Below are positions 47,401-58,200 of a stretch of 64,000 bases of DNA, one piece after another (position 1 is the first letter of the stretch; each line of letters starts with the position of its first letter). The DNA is taken from contig OX235271.1 in NCBI GenBank assembly GCA_944472155.2, positions 124,749,329 to 124,813,328 of the forward strand, read 5' to 3'. The notes below the pieces were generated by a model, which did no database searches, had not been told where the DNA came from, and saw only the letters and a list, made by a program, of their open reading frames with translations. Made by a program: the position numbers and the translations under genes. This stretch comes from Trichobilharzia szidati. Taxonomy: Eukaryota > Platyhelminthes > Trematoda > Strigeidida > Schistosomatidae.

Positions 47401-47947
47401 GATGATGACTTCGTCGAAAAGAAAATTTTCTTCGCTGCAATTGTCTTTTTACTAACTCCTATTTCTTAAACCTCACCTATGCAAAAGCATTTTTGGTCGC
47501 CGTACAGATGCTTAGTTTTAATTGATAACATGTTACTTCCCTCTTCAGGATAAAGAACTAAGTGCCGCACCACTGCAGTACGCTGTCTCTACCTCATTCA
47601 ATGCTTCCGATCGCAAAACTCTTGAAGAATTGGGTTGGTACCCCCTCAAAATACACGATGAACAACTAGATTACGAACTGTCTACTGTGAGTCACCTACC
47701 GGGTTGTGGGGTTGCCAGTTCTTTATTTGAAAAATTGAATAAGTGTTGTGAAACACCTGTATGTTTGCTGAATTTTTTCACATCTGAAGGCGACAACAGT
47801 GGTGATGCACTTTACGTTGTGCGTTATTTAGATAATTGGTTGCAGCTTACTGCACAGCTGAGTGGTAACAAGACAAGTTTTGGTTGGACTCCCCCACCCT
47901 CCTGGAACTTTTTATTTGGGGACGATCCTATTAACGCACTATACTAA
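41454..47947 (+). CDS. PSMG2: proteasome assembly chaperone 2 (PAC2)
   Basis: Three exons with GT/AG borders, all phase 0: 41454-41693, 42622-42783, 47549-47947, giving 266 residues (human PSMG2 has 264). N-terminus: TLVLACVGVGNVAQLSCDLLI, the family's opening strand-helix. Exon 2: NPKLRLAVLQVRAPPFSGCK and KTVVLLSSS. Exon 3: PGCGVASSLFEKLNK, LLNFFTSEGDN, ALYVVRYLDNWLQL, and the conserved C-terminal PPSWNFLFGDDP. PAC2 pairs with PAC1 (PSMG1) and helps assemble the 20S alpha ring in the cytosol and nucleus; the C-terminal tail is the contact to the alpha ring. Intron 2 (42784-47548) holds the inverted pair of Penelope-like elements. The upstream neighbour is only 38 nt away. AATAAA at 48020-48025 is a likely poly(A) signal. 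The gene appears intact. Confidence 0.93.
41694..42621 (+). other. PSMG2 intron 1, no recognised feature
   Basis: Donor 'gtatgg' after GAG at 41693, acceptor 'ttttttgaag' ending at 42621. No repeat element or ORF of note inside. Confidence 0.6.
42784..43360 (+). other. PSMG2 intron 2, 5' part
   Basis: From the donor 'gtaagc' to the left end of the inverted Penelope-like pair. AT-rich with nothing else seen. Confidence 0.55.
43381..43445 (-). other. conserved Penelope-like terminal block
   Basis: Mirrored at 47379-47442 and shared with 8290-8360 and 17300-17366. It carries 'gatgacttcgtcgaaaag' and the palindrome 'agaaaattttct', flanked by 'cagc'/'gctg'. It resembles a degenerate hammerhead: TGATGA box, GAAA and minimal palindromic stem III, but stem II is not properly pairable without using core bases. 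Confidence 0.5.
43850..45448 (-). CDS. Penelope-like RT with C-terminal GIY-YIG nuclease (532 aa)
   Basis: Residues 1-70 include PSGSTTPRMYGLPKVHKQDL, a PLE RT hallmark. Then MVSLDVVSLFTNVP, VDGVAMGSPLGPLLADCF, YIDDTFIICDE (catalytic Asp pair) and FHFLDVQLTR. C-terminal GIY-YIG: IYQFTCSCGAEYIGRTMRRL, KRAREHYPAWLVKGDRK, FKVIYKIQSN and AEALAIQKLKP, where the IY and YIG motifs, Arg and catalytic Glu are recognisable. The RT-plus-GIY-YIG layout is diagnostic of Penelope-like elements, which use the nuclease for target-primed integration. The first residues come in another frame, so the copy is probably not autonomous. Start is the first in-frame ATG, not necessarily native. Confidence 0.88.
   Translation of the reverse strand: MREKFQKQSPQKDPTEQTELRLTKILKKMKDESVISSKLYEQLCPSGSTTPRMYGLPKVHKQDLPLRPMLDMIDSPYHTIAKWLVEILGPVKEKLSRHSLRDTFDFVDSIKNVNVAEKKMVSLDVVSLFTNVPLTETVCFLCDYIQSNSIDVGIPIHYLKELLLRCTFNVYFSFNKEIYRQVDGVAMGSPLGPLLADCFLASLENNPLSSTINDLHLYKRYIDDTFIICDENCDLKNLLQIFNNAHPNIDFTLETESNGMFHFLDVQLTRNANNSLKRSIYKKPTWNGQFINFQSFVPLSRKRNLIYALSSRIRKICSEEVIEEELRNLRKTLMENGFPPRFIDRNLKSKTSEQVQSVPKKTLLLNLEFKGDIEAEILRKRLCKSLRKTYFAASLRLTFSCKKLFSQNVKDKPSHWATSTCIYQFTCSCGAEYIGRTMRRLEKRAREHYPAWLVKGDRKRVYSSVTEHLVNSGHSAPFEKSFKVIYKIQSNLSKGIKSRHLGIAEALAIQKLKPTLCIQKNYVQPLSLPWPS
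45588..46973 (+). CDS. Penelope-like RT (N-terminally truncated) with GIY-YIG nuclease
   Basis: An open frame from the junction to TAA at 46971. It contains the same RT motifs (YIDD at 46035-46046) and GIY-YIG tail (YIG at 46671-46679) as the minus copy, differing in very few residues, for example TNVLLTE against TNVPLTE. It lacks the RPDKG and GLPKVHK regions, so it cannot encode a full RT. An ORF start a few codons upstream, at 45564, belongs to the junction, not to the element. It reads in the same direction as PSMG2 and lies in its intron 2. Confidence 0.87.
   Translation: MIDSPYHTIAKWLVEILGPVKEKLSRHSLRDTFDFVDSIKNVNVAEKKMVSLDVVSLFTNVLLTETVCFLCDYIQSNSIDVGIPIHYLKELLLRCTFNVYFSFNKEIYRQVDGVAMGSPLGPLLADCFLASLENNPLSSTINDLHLYKRYIDDTFIICDENCDLKNLLQIFNNAHPNIDFTLETESNGMFHFLDVQLTRNANNSLKRSIYKKPTWNGQFINFQSFVPLSRKRNLIYALSSRIRKICSEEVIEEELRNLRKTLMENGFPPRFIDRNLKSKTSEQVQSVPKKTLLLNLEFKGDIEAEILRKRLCKSLRKTYFAASLRLTFSCKKLFSQNVKDKPSHWATSTCIYQFTCSCGAEYIGRTMRRLEKRAREHYPAWLVKGDRKRVYSSVTEHLVNSGHSAPFEKSFKVIYKIQSNLSKGIKSRHLGIAEALAIQKLKPTLCIQKNYVQPLSLPWPS
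45588..47462 (+). mobile_element. Penelope-like element, plus copy (shorter arm of inverted pair)
   Basis: Head-to-head with the minus copy. The 1875-nt stretch is the reverse complement of 43361-45235 with only a few mismatches and no net length difference. It starts inside the RT domain (IDSPYHTIAKW), so it is 5'-truncated by about 350 nt relative to its partner. Confidence 0.88.
47463..47548 (+). other. PSMG2 intron 2, 3' end with acceptor
   Basis: 86 bp between the right end of the Penelope-like pair and exon 3. It includes the polypyrimidine acceptor 'cttccctcttcag' ending at 47548, so the branch point must lie within or very close to this stretch. Confidence 0.6.
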
Positions 47948-48019
47948 CTTTTTACACATTTTCAATTATATTTTTTTGAATACATAACCACTGTTACTTC
48001 CGATGAGCCATTTCAGGAT

Positions 48020-48025
48020 AATAAA
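48020..48025 (+). terminator. poly(A) signal AATAAA of PSMG2
   Basis: Canonical AATAAA 73 nt after the PSMG2 stop codon, followed by T-rich sequence. Confidence 0.6.
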
Positions 48026-48164
48026 GCGATTTTACTGATTACTAATTTTATGTTTTATTTTCATAAATCCATAGAAGTGATTATCTTAATGTACATTATT
48101 CTATCTTTAAAGTTGCCAAATAATAACACCCTCATAGGAATTGGGTAGCAAACAATCTGATTAA

Positions 48165-48443
48165 GTGTTGCTCACATTGTTTCGAAGCTATTTTCATTGT
48201 TATCTAAAAAATGAATCCCTTAAACTAGATTTTGTGCGAGAAATGCTTGCATCCTCATACAAATTGATATCCTGTTCAAGATACGAAACAGAATCACCTA
48301 TTGCTGCAGTCAGAGACGTTACGGCTAAGTTATACAGTCTTATTGCGTCCAGCCACCGAACATACACTCAAGTTCACGATAGCCAATCATCAAGCTCAGA
48401 GACCACATTTAAAGCTCAACTGGTAGAATTCAGTCAGCAATAA
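48165..48443 (+). CDS. hypothetical ORF downstream of PSMG2
   Basis: 92 codons from a TTG, without a nearby ATG; probably an exon if real. Contains LKLDFVREMLASSYKLISC and SPIAAVRDVTAKLYSLIAS, then a Ser/Gln-rich end and a stop. Composition is protein-like. An acceptor-like 'cttaaactag' lies at about 48225. No family recognised. It could be the last exon of an unseen gene or an old transposon piece. Confidence 0.25.
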   Translation: MLLTLFRSYFHCYLKNESLKLDFVREMLASSYKLISCSRYETESPIAAVRDVTAKLYSLIASSHRTYTQVHDSQSSSSETTFKAQLVEFSQQ

Positions 48444-49690
48444 CATTAAGAATTAGTCAATCGACACTCGTCACACCCTCGTGACCAATCTTATAAAGAC
48501 GCATATCGTGTGTTCACTCGATAATTTCAATCTTGTAGATAGAAACGGTGGTCACGTTCGAAAGCCATTTATGTACATGCGAACCAATGCATAATATCTA
48601 TCATATATGCCTAGCACATAAAAATCTAGTTAGATTTCAGATACTATCATTAAACCAGCTAAATTTAGTCCAATACCTAACAGCGTGTTGTTTTTTTTTC
48701 TTGTTCGCACAAGTCAGTAATGTGTTCTGACATTTTTGTTCATTTTTCAGTTAAATGGTCACTGGCTTAGCTACAATAAGACTCCGGTCATATGAGGAGA
48801 GTATCATTGATAGTGAAGTAACTGAACAGAAATTCTAGAATCATGCAGTTTCTTCACACTATTGTGTATGTAAAGTTCGCTGGTCTAAGTTTGCATGTGT
48901 GCTTCAGCTGCCAGAAGACCTGAAATTGTTAGGAGTGGGTAGTTAATAACGTCTTCAAGTTGCATGGTGTATAAATTCAGTATTATTTTCGTAATTGGAG
49001 TGTGCTGTAAGGTTTTCGCTGTCCATGAAGAACTTAATAAAATCCTGTATATGCTCTTAATCGAGGGAACTCTTGATCTTTCATCTGTCATTATACCACT
49101 AACATAGTGCATAAAATTCCCTGCGAATTTAAATGAGAGCATTTAGATAACTAAGGTTCCACTAAATGAAACGTGTAGTATTGCTTTTATCCTTGATAAG
49201 TTTCATCATATTGTACTGAGTTAATGCTCTCATTGTATTGTGTATGTAATATATCTTCTTGGCTCTAAAATTGGGTAAAGTAGAATATTACGTGTACATT
49301 TTATACTAGTAAACGTTTGAAGATCATTAGTACTAAGATTTACTATAGTTAAGTACCCAGGAACACTACCTAAAAATGCGTAATCCATGTGAAACATTAT
49401 TTGATTATGATAAAGGAAAAACACAATTTTTGTTCAGTGAACAAGCATTTCTTTTCAGCGACTTCATTTTCAGGCTGTACAGTCTTATTTACTCGATCAG
49501 TTCGCATATCATAAGAGTAAACATAATTAACGTGACGTTTGAGAGGGTAGAGTTGAAGTGGGTGGATTATGAAATTCTAAAAGAGTGAATTGATATTAAA
49601 ATTGTAAAAGTAGGTTGTACTGTCCAAAAAATTCAAAATAAGATGATGTTAACGGTATGAAAACCGAGGTAAAGTGAAGTAGAATGAATT
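48444..49690. other. intergenic, no recognised feature
   Basis: AT-rich. Short ORFs on both strands (48548-48730, 48885-49142, 49376-49588) have no recognisable content. Confidence 0.4.
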
Positions 49691-49699
49691 TAAATGATA

Positions 49700-50450
49700 A
49701 AATAGTTTTTACTCATGTATAGCTAGGGCTTCGGTTATGCATCAGTGGAGAAAACAAACTTTTGAAGTAACTGAATTTGAACCTGTAGATAAGTCTACAA
49801 GGTTCGGGGCTGAATGACGTGTTTCCAGAAAGTCTCCACAAGATAAGAGACTTCGACATCCTTTGCTAACATTTCATCAACCTAACCAGTTAGTGTTCCA
49901 TTACGCTTTTCCAGAGAACACGCTTATAAAATCCAATGCCATCAGCTCCACAGGAGCGTGTAAGAGATTAGAGGCACACACACAAACTGTAGTTTCTCCT
50001 TGATACGTTATCGAATCATAATTCGGTTGGAAAATGTTAATCGTGAATCAGTAGTATAAAAAGGGTATTAAATACATTTGTTGAGACGACTTTCAATCAC
50101 TTCAGCAGTAGTATCACCTTTAAACGCGAAACTCAGAAACAGTATCTTGTTTAGTGCTATGTTTTGGCCAGAATGAGTTTCTTCATGTTTCATTCAATAA
50201 AGCCTCTAGGATATCCTCTACTTAAGAGTATTGCACGAAGGTTTCCTAGTTCGATAGTATCCGTAGAGCAAATTCTGGAGCACGAACAACAGATTAGATT
50301 TTCCTCTCTATCTAGAGGTACCCCGCCAGTGAGGTAAGTGTACTGCCCAGTACAGGCAGAATTTCTGTAGATTGAAAAGGTCAATCTAGCCTGCCTTCTG
50401 TTTCGCATAACATCTAAAAAGTGGAATTCTACTCTTCGATAGGTCTTCAT
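49700..50450 (-). mobile_element. Penelope-like relic (end of RT and GIY-YIG)
   Basis: The minus frame at 50450-50190 reads FHFLDVMRNRRQ, TFSIYRNSACTGQYTYLTGG, REENLICCSCSRIC and GYPRGFIE, matching the region after the RT palm of the 44-kb element (FHFLDVQLTR... GFPPRFID). Further down, broken frames retain a CSCGA and an EH segment of the GIY-YIG domain and end near 49715 with an MHNRSPSY-like tail. Many stops; an old copy. Confidence 0.6.
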
Positions 50451-52100
50451 AATAGTTGCAGTGTTTTAAATATTTTTGCTGAATATGACTAGCTTTCTAT
50501 ATGTTTGTGTTTGGCTTCTTATTCTCTGCTAATGAATCTTCAATGTTGATTAAAATATATGCACATTGATCAACTCTTCACTGCTTTCAAGTAATCTCAG
50601 TTTTACAAAATAGTGAAAAGTGTGCACAACACTTTGGAACGTGTGACTTTAGTAATGTTTGTAGAATGGTGGTCATCGTCATTTCTGAAAGGAATTCTAA
50701 TTAATTTCTTTAAACAATCTACCCTGAGAAAAACAGCCGTGAATCATTAAGGTTTTATAGGCGTACAGCAGAACTATTTTCAGTGAGGTAGCATATGCAT
50801 AATTCGTTACTATCTTAATATAACTCAGATTACTCCTTCATTTAGAACAGCGACTGTTGATGAACGCGTTAAGAGAATCACTGAATTTTAAACAAGTCAC
50901 TATTTTTTCCTTCCTACCTAAGATAATCATCTTTACGACTATTGTTAGACAGAAGACTTGTCGGCGAAAATTGATTTTAAGATTTTAGTATCCATTACAT
51001 ACTAATGAACGTAAGTCAACGCAATAAGGAATTAATCCAGTTATCTGCCATACCGCGTTATCTTATATACAGGCAACAATTTTCTCTAGTTCTAACGGCA
51101 AAGACCATTACACCTTCACAATTAAATCTATATAACATTTCCATACTAACTTTTCCGATGATGATAAAAATGCTGTGATGACAAATGTTGTTTTGGTGGT
51201 ACCTTAAAGTCTAAGAGCATTTTAAACATGAGAGTATGAACGTGTCAAACCGTATACACAATCCTAATCTACCAATACAGATGAGAATTCAACCAAACAC
51301 TGAAAGCCACTCAGTCCGAAATTACCAGAATTAATAAGTATTTAGTCGAAAGAATAAAGTTAATTCACGAGAAATATTAGATCCCTGCATCAATCCAGAA
51401 AAGCATTTGAAGAGGTTGGAAAAGTCCGCGTACTGTAACTGTTAAGCACTAACGCTTGACGCTAGTGGTCTATATCTACCAAAGAAACTGTAATGAAATT
51501 TCATCTCGAAATGCGTTATTTGTGCATGACCAATTCACTGCATATCTATTTCCCTTGTTTATTACGTTCAGGGATATTTGGCAACATTTTCGACCTTGTT
51601 TCCTTTTCCTTCATTACTATTTTTAGTTGGATTTATTTTGGAAATAATCCTGTTTTTAATTGTATCATTTTGAACAACAGTTTTTGCAGTATGGAATGGT
51701 ACCACCATTTATTCCGTCGGTTTCTCTTCGACTGAGTAGAATCTAGAAATTTTAACATATTTCAAAAGGTGATATGCCAGTTAACAGAAGACTTCAAAAT
51801 TGATAAACAGTGCTCAGAAATTACATTTATATGTATCTTATGAACAGAAGGTTCGAGTTTAAACAAAATAAAGTTAGAGAATTGTCATAAATGTTTGGAT
51901 ACGATAGAAAACGAACCGCACAATAAATATAACAGGTTAATGAAGTGATAGGTAACTAAACGGTTGCTGAGTGATGTGATGAGTTCAACTCAAATCATAG
52001 AAATGAAATCATAATATGGTAAGAATGGGGAAGGTTAAAGCTAAGGATTACATAACCAAATTTAAGGAAGAGTGAGGACTTCGGGTTACCAGGGCACTGA
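50451..52100. other. intergenic, no recognised feature
   Basis: AT-rich. The plus ORF at 51493-51735 is hydrophobic and T-rich and looks like a chance reading of a transposon tail. Nothing else seen. Confidence 0.4.
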
Positions 52101-52159
52101 AACACTTATAGGTGCTTCTTTTAAACACATGCATAGTGTTTGACAACGACTTCTGCAAA

Positions 52160-53300
52160 CTAGTGAGAAACTGAATTATATGGTTTATTGATATTCTCAA
52201 GTAATTTCAGGCTATCCATCACAGGACCCATATCGATGAGATGTCTAGCAATAGCACCCCTGAAAGCGTTTTTGCCCTGAGACATAGGCCTTTTGTTACA
52301 TATTCAAAGAATCAAAGTAGAGTGATCTTGCTGTTCTTCCAATGTAACTGCAAATTTGTATGCATAGTTATAGTTAACATGGAAAGGCTATCTGTCGATT
52401 TTTGATTCCATCAAAGTGAATATTGCTGGATAAACGATAATAAGCCTGGATGTAATGTAGGTTCTGGCTAGTAAAGTATTCAGTCGTATGCAGAGAATTC
52501 CTGCAGTCAGGTTGTGCGAATATAGGCTTCCTGTTAACTGATTCGTTTTGCGCTTAAATCTCCAGATCTTTCATGCTTGTCAGCTAATTTCTGAGGGTAG
52601 CGACTACTTTTCAAAATCTCAAGATTCAGAAATTCCTCCTTTGACTTTGCATAGCAGAGTTTTAACCAATGCCCGTTTTTAGCTAATCAGACGAAACTAC
52701 TGAGATTTAAGTATCGTGCTGTACACGTAAACTTCCGCTGAATAGATCTTTGAGAACTGCCATCTCGCAAGCATTCCATAGCGATATTAAGAAAACGAAA
52801 CTTCTCCTTACTTTCAAATGCAATAGAAAAGTTAATATTTTTATTTGCCTCACTGAATATTCTAAGTAGATATGAAGCATGACTTTCATTGTCGCATACT
52901 ACGAATGTATCATCGACATATAGACAATAAAGTGTTTCTTCTATCCCATACTACAGCCTTGTTTTCCCAAGATTAGGCGTAAAGATGCCTGCTAATGCAG
53001 AGTTTGGTGGACTGTCCATAGTTACACCGTCTAGTTTATGGTAAAGACTATTATCAAACTGAAATTGCACATCAATGGTACACATTAGTAGTAAACTTTT
53101 AAATTCTTTATTTAGAGACATCGGTACTCTTTAGTGCTGCTCCAAAAGTATTTTGAAGTGGTTAGTAGTTTAAAATGTTGACCAGTTTAGACATGAAACA
53201 ACTCTCCACTGGACTCAAATTACTCAGCTGTTAAATTGGGTTCTACAATTGAGCTGTTACATTCACTCTTTTGGTAAATTTACTTGAAATTTGAATCCAA
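52160..53300 (-). mobile_element. Penelope-like relic (RT palm to GIY-YIG)
   Basis: Minus-strand fragments in order: KLDGVTMDSPPNSALAG near 53000 (DGVAMGSPLGPLLA in the intact element), YVDDTFVVCDNE near 52900, a FLNIAMECL piece near 52770 and CSYIGRTARSLY near 52340. Frameshifts and stops throughout. Its protein differs from the 44-kb family, so this is another, older Penelope-like lineage. Confidence 0.6.
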
Positions 53301-55250
53301 GTTGAATAGTTTCACTTTCAATTTAATTTCAGACTTGACAGGTTATAGATATACTTCGTGGGGTTTCCTGGAAAACCACAACACAGTTTCTCCTTTATCT
53401 AGGAACTGAATAGAGTTCTGTTAAAATCTATACATCTTTTATACTGAAGCTCCTGAATGAATCTGATCCGGCATAAGCTATTCAAACTATTAAGCACTGT
53501 CTTTTAATTGTGATGTCACCTGTTAACTGAAATTATGTCACCACTGCAAATATGTTGAGGTTTCTCTGTGCACTTACGTAATTAATTTGTTTCAGGATAT
53601 ACGCAGATGAAGAGAAACTGACGAAATAAGTGATGGTACCATCAATTGCTGGACAAACAGCTACTGACTCTTTCTTCAAATTCACTAAATGGAATAAGTT
53701 TATTACATATCATCATACTTACATTGCTGTTTCTTTTTTTTCTGATGATTCATCTGGTACAATTTGTTTTATATCTTGCAATGTATTCCTGATTATACAG
53801 CTTGTGTAAATTAAACTCAGATTATACCTGTAAAACTCCGAAATTTCATTCATATTATGCTTAGAATCAAACAGTGTTATCATAACCATTTATCAGTCAA
53901 TAACTCGATAAGTCATATGTGAATAGATGTATTCAAGGATCATATTGGAATTATGCCATTTTTTAAACTATAAACAATATTATTTTTCGAATTTGAGATG
54001 ATGAAAGATTAGGAATTGTTCAATAATTATCTCTTAGGTGATTCTCATTGAGCATAGGCTTTTACCTGTCATCAGTTGAAACGCTAGAAATCTCTTTTGA
54101 AAATAACACATTATAAAGATGTGCTTTTGGGAGACAGACAGTGTCGTCGAGTACTGAAGATACGTTTATCTTCTAATGCAAGCATACATCCTGTAACCCT
54201 CAATGTACTTTTTGTAAATGACCGTAAAACTTTTATAAAGCCAAATTAGAACAACAAATCTGTCTTCCAAAATATGAAATATATTTCGGGATGGGGAACC
54301 CAGGACAGTGATTTCTGCTGAGCTTTTTGAGAATACTAGTACAAACAGTCGAACGCAACATGACAGCATGATGAATGACGTGAATGCTTGACAATTTGTC
54401 TTCAATTCAACCAGAGGATGTAACCAGTGACAGTCTGCAGTCAATGCTGAATGATGACATTTGTAAGCTACATGTCCATTCTTTCGAATTAGTAGGCACA
54501 TGACGTAAAAAATACCTGAATACCGTTGTGGTTTCCTCAAAAAGTAAGCCTGTTCACAATAAATATAATGCTTGAAACTGTTCAGATAACACGGCAACAC
54601 TAAAAACCATCCGCCAAAGCTACAAGTTTTTCCTGTCATTTCATTTTATTCGTTTACGGAATATCGACAGTACAGCCGTAATCAGCAGAACCTAATCAAA
54701 CTAAATGTTTAGAGTCTAGAGTGATAATTATGCACACTTTTATCCAAATGACAAAAATTTCACATTTTGTATATCTTTCGTTTTAAGTGACATCTTTGTT
54801 TCAAAACACACCTTTTTGTCACTGTGAAATATACGCTCGATTAGTTGTTGCTGCGTCTTCTTGCTCTCTACAACTGCTCGTGTGGTAATGCGAGTTCTTC
54901 GGGGCTTACTTTGGAAGTTGCGGGAAGTATCACAGACTTATCCAAAGTGTACTAAACCACCTCTTTGTCAATGTCCGCAGTGGAGTACAATATCGTTGAA
55001 GCCTAATCATTTGCCGTACCATTGGATTATACAATTAAAATTGTAGAAGTTGAACGTCGACCTAGCTGCGAGTAACTGTAAATATTTCATTTTTAATAAC
55101 GAACTCATCAGGATGAAGTTAGTCTTCGTCGTATATTGAATTCAGTAAAAGAAGCGCTGATACAGGGAAACTTTAAACAACTTCTTTAGTGTCTTTTAGA
55201 CCATTCTAAACCGAAATCACATTTTTTTACTAACCACTTTGCTAACTAAT
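53301..55250. other. intergenic with one unassigned ORF
   Basis: A minus-strand ORF of 157 codons at 54166-54639 is the longest unassigned frame in this part. It is Cys/Phe/Leu-rich with no recognised motif and may be chance. The rest is AT-rich sequence. Confidence 0.3.
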
Positions 55251-55254
55251 CAAT

Positions 55255-58200
55255 AATAATAATAATAATTTGCTTTATTCCAAAACAGTACTTGTGATAC
55301 AGAATGGAATTCTCAGCATTTTTACTACAGTATTGCATCCAGTTAGTACATTATCAATAAATAGAATTCTACATAGATTGAGGAAACCACAGTTCATTAT
55401 TACAACAATACATTGGCATGTCAGTAGCAAAGGTAAAGCTGAAACAGTGTTTGAAGGTGTTAGAAAAGTGGGAGCTGTCTTATTAACTGGCGTAAGCGAG
55501 AGAAAGAGACAAAGCAGCACATAACGGAAAAAGAAGAGAGAGAAAAGGAACAGAAAGAAAGAAAATGTTGTACCTATTGATGAAGTGGGTTGGAAAGAGG
55601 AGATCCAGTTGTACTAATGACTATTTAATGAATTATAGGTGTCACGCCTAATGCTTTCTTTATCACACAGAACACGAGCTAAGTAGGGTATGGTTGAGTT
55701 TTTGTACTTGCTGGTGCGAGCATATAGTTTTCTATATTGGCTTCTTGTTTTACCTGATGAGATGCAAGGGGAGAGTTGTGAGTGAAGAGGGTGGTGTGAG
55801 TTAGATAAAATGGATTTGGCCCATTTTTCACATGAGTCCATGTGCCTGTCAACCAAAATATTAACAAGCTGGTTAAGTGGCACGTTGCTTACTCTGCTGA
55901 CAACATTTAACATCCTGCGTAATATGTTATAGTCTTTCTTCAGTAGCCCTGGAAAAACTAAGGGGGAACAATAGAGAATAATAGGCAGGATGCGAGAATT
56001 AACGAATTGTAGGAGTAAGGGTTGGGTAATACCAGAATGTTTTAACTTCTTAATGTAGAAGGTAAGACGGAATATTTTCTTAGAAATTGCTAAGATATGA
56101 GACGACCAGGAGAGATCAGCAGATAGAATGACACCTAGGTATTTAATTTCCGATTTAGTTTCTATTTCAGTGCCATCTATGTTGCATACCTCGTGAGAGC
56201 CAAACAGTTTGTTTAGGTCGGATTTATGCCTAAAGGTGAAATTGACTGTTTGGCATTTGGAGGGGTTTAGAGTAAGACCATTTTCCTTGGACCACTGGCT
56301 GATTTCTGACAGAAAGCCATTAAGTTTAGAGCAGTCGCTTTGACATTTGATAGGCAAAGATACAGTCAGGTCGTCAGCGTATTTGACAAAATTGATGTCA
56401 TTTGAAGATGGTAAGTCATGTAGAAAGAAAGAAAAGAGAAGTGGGGAGAGTACAGCGCCTTGGGGGACTCCGGCTTCAGTGAGTGCAGCAGAGGATGATT
56501 TACCTTTGTATACGGTGTACTGCATTCTGTTAGAGAAGTAGGAATGCAACCAGTTAGTGACCCAGGACTCAGTTTTCGCCAAAGAGAGCTTATTTAGCAG
56601 GAGACATCTAGGAACAGAGTCGAAAGCAGAAGTGAAGTCAAGAAACGTGCAGCGGACGTATTTGGCACCTTTATCTAATGATGAGACGATGTTGTTGTGT
56701 AAGACAGCTGCAGCGTCTAATGTACTCCTACCCTGTCTATAGGCAAATTGTTTTGGTGATAGGATCCCATCCCCGTCGCCAATTTGTTATAACCGTAATG
56801 AATTGAGATAAACCGCGTCGCCAATTTGTTGTAACTGTACGGGGGAATTAAAATGAGGTCGTTGTCGTCGTTGTTGTAGTCGTCGTCGTAGTTTGTCGTA
56901 GTTGTTGTACTACAATACACAGTCACAGAACAGACTTTGTCTTTTGATATTTGCGTGGTTCGCTGAATCGGAAGGTACCAGAAGCAGATAGATATATTAG
57001 TCAGGCGCAGACAGAACAAGGCGACAACGTCCTCATTTTAATTCCCCCGTACAGTTACAACAAATTGGCGACGCGGTTTATCTCAATTCATTACGGTTAT
57101 AACATTTGGGTCTTCGAAGTTTTTAAGGGAGGGTTCGAGTTTAAGAAGTATTAGTTTTTCCATAAGCTTTAGGAACGGGGAAGTGATGGCAATGGGTCTG
57201 AACTTTACGTTCTTGCCGTTTCCAGGTTTGGGGACAGGGACAATTTTGATGTCTTTCCATGCATCAGGTACAATATTTTTGGAGATGTTGGTTAGTGGAG
57301 AACACAACACATCTGCACATTGTTTTAGAACATAGGCAGGTATACCATCAGGACCTAGGCTACGTGAGGGCTTGAGTGTTTTAAGACATTTTAGAACATC
57401 GAGAGTATTAAAGTCATGAAAGTTTTCAGCTACATGATAGGTGACATTAGAAGTAGTTAAAGTAGAAGGACAGCGTATAAAAGACTGATTAAGAGCATTA
57501 ACATCATAAGAGGGAAAAGTATTACAACGCTTACTATTACCAGTAATTTCATTAAAAAGTTTCCACATACTGATTGGAGATGTACATGATAAAAGTGTAT
57601 CATTATAGATAGCATTAAGATTTTTGATTTCAGATTTGATCTGAGCATTAATCTTTTTGAGTCCTAACTTGTCTTTGGATTTGTATAAAGTTTCTTTTTT
57701 CCTGCGAAGTTGTTTGAGATAAGGAGATGAGAAGCGGTCGAGACGTTTGAATAGAGTTTGTTTGGGACAGCATATATCAAGGCAAAACTTGAGATAATCC
57801 GTTATATTGACGATTGTGTCATCTAATGAACTTTCATGGAATAAATCCCAGTTAGTGTTATTTAACATGCACCTTAGATTGAGTAAGTTTTCGGATGAGT
57901 AGCATCTTTGTTGTGCTTTCATAGACAGATGCGAGAAGACTTTAATATGTGTTTTGCTGTAAATTTTTGGTAGAACACGAACAATAGAGTGATCAGAGTT
58001 GAGGATCGGTGCACGTTTACGTGCTTCATAGATTCCTTCGTCATTTGTAAAAACTAAATCCAATGTTTTGTCTAGTCGAGTGGGAAATTTGACAATGTTA
58101 GAGTGACCAAGTGCTTCAAGGAAGGAGCAATCTGACGAGTTGAAGTCCCCAGTAATAACAGATAGAGAGTTATCAAAGTTGGCAGCAGAAAACATGGTGA

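Noticed and set aside
54166..54639. 157-codon minus-strand ORF as a gene
   Set aside because: No recognisable motif, Cys/Phe/Leu-rich composition typical of AT-rich chance frames, and no splice or promoter context. Kept only as unassigned.
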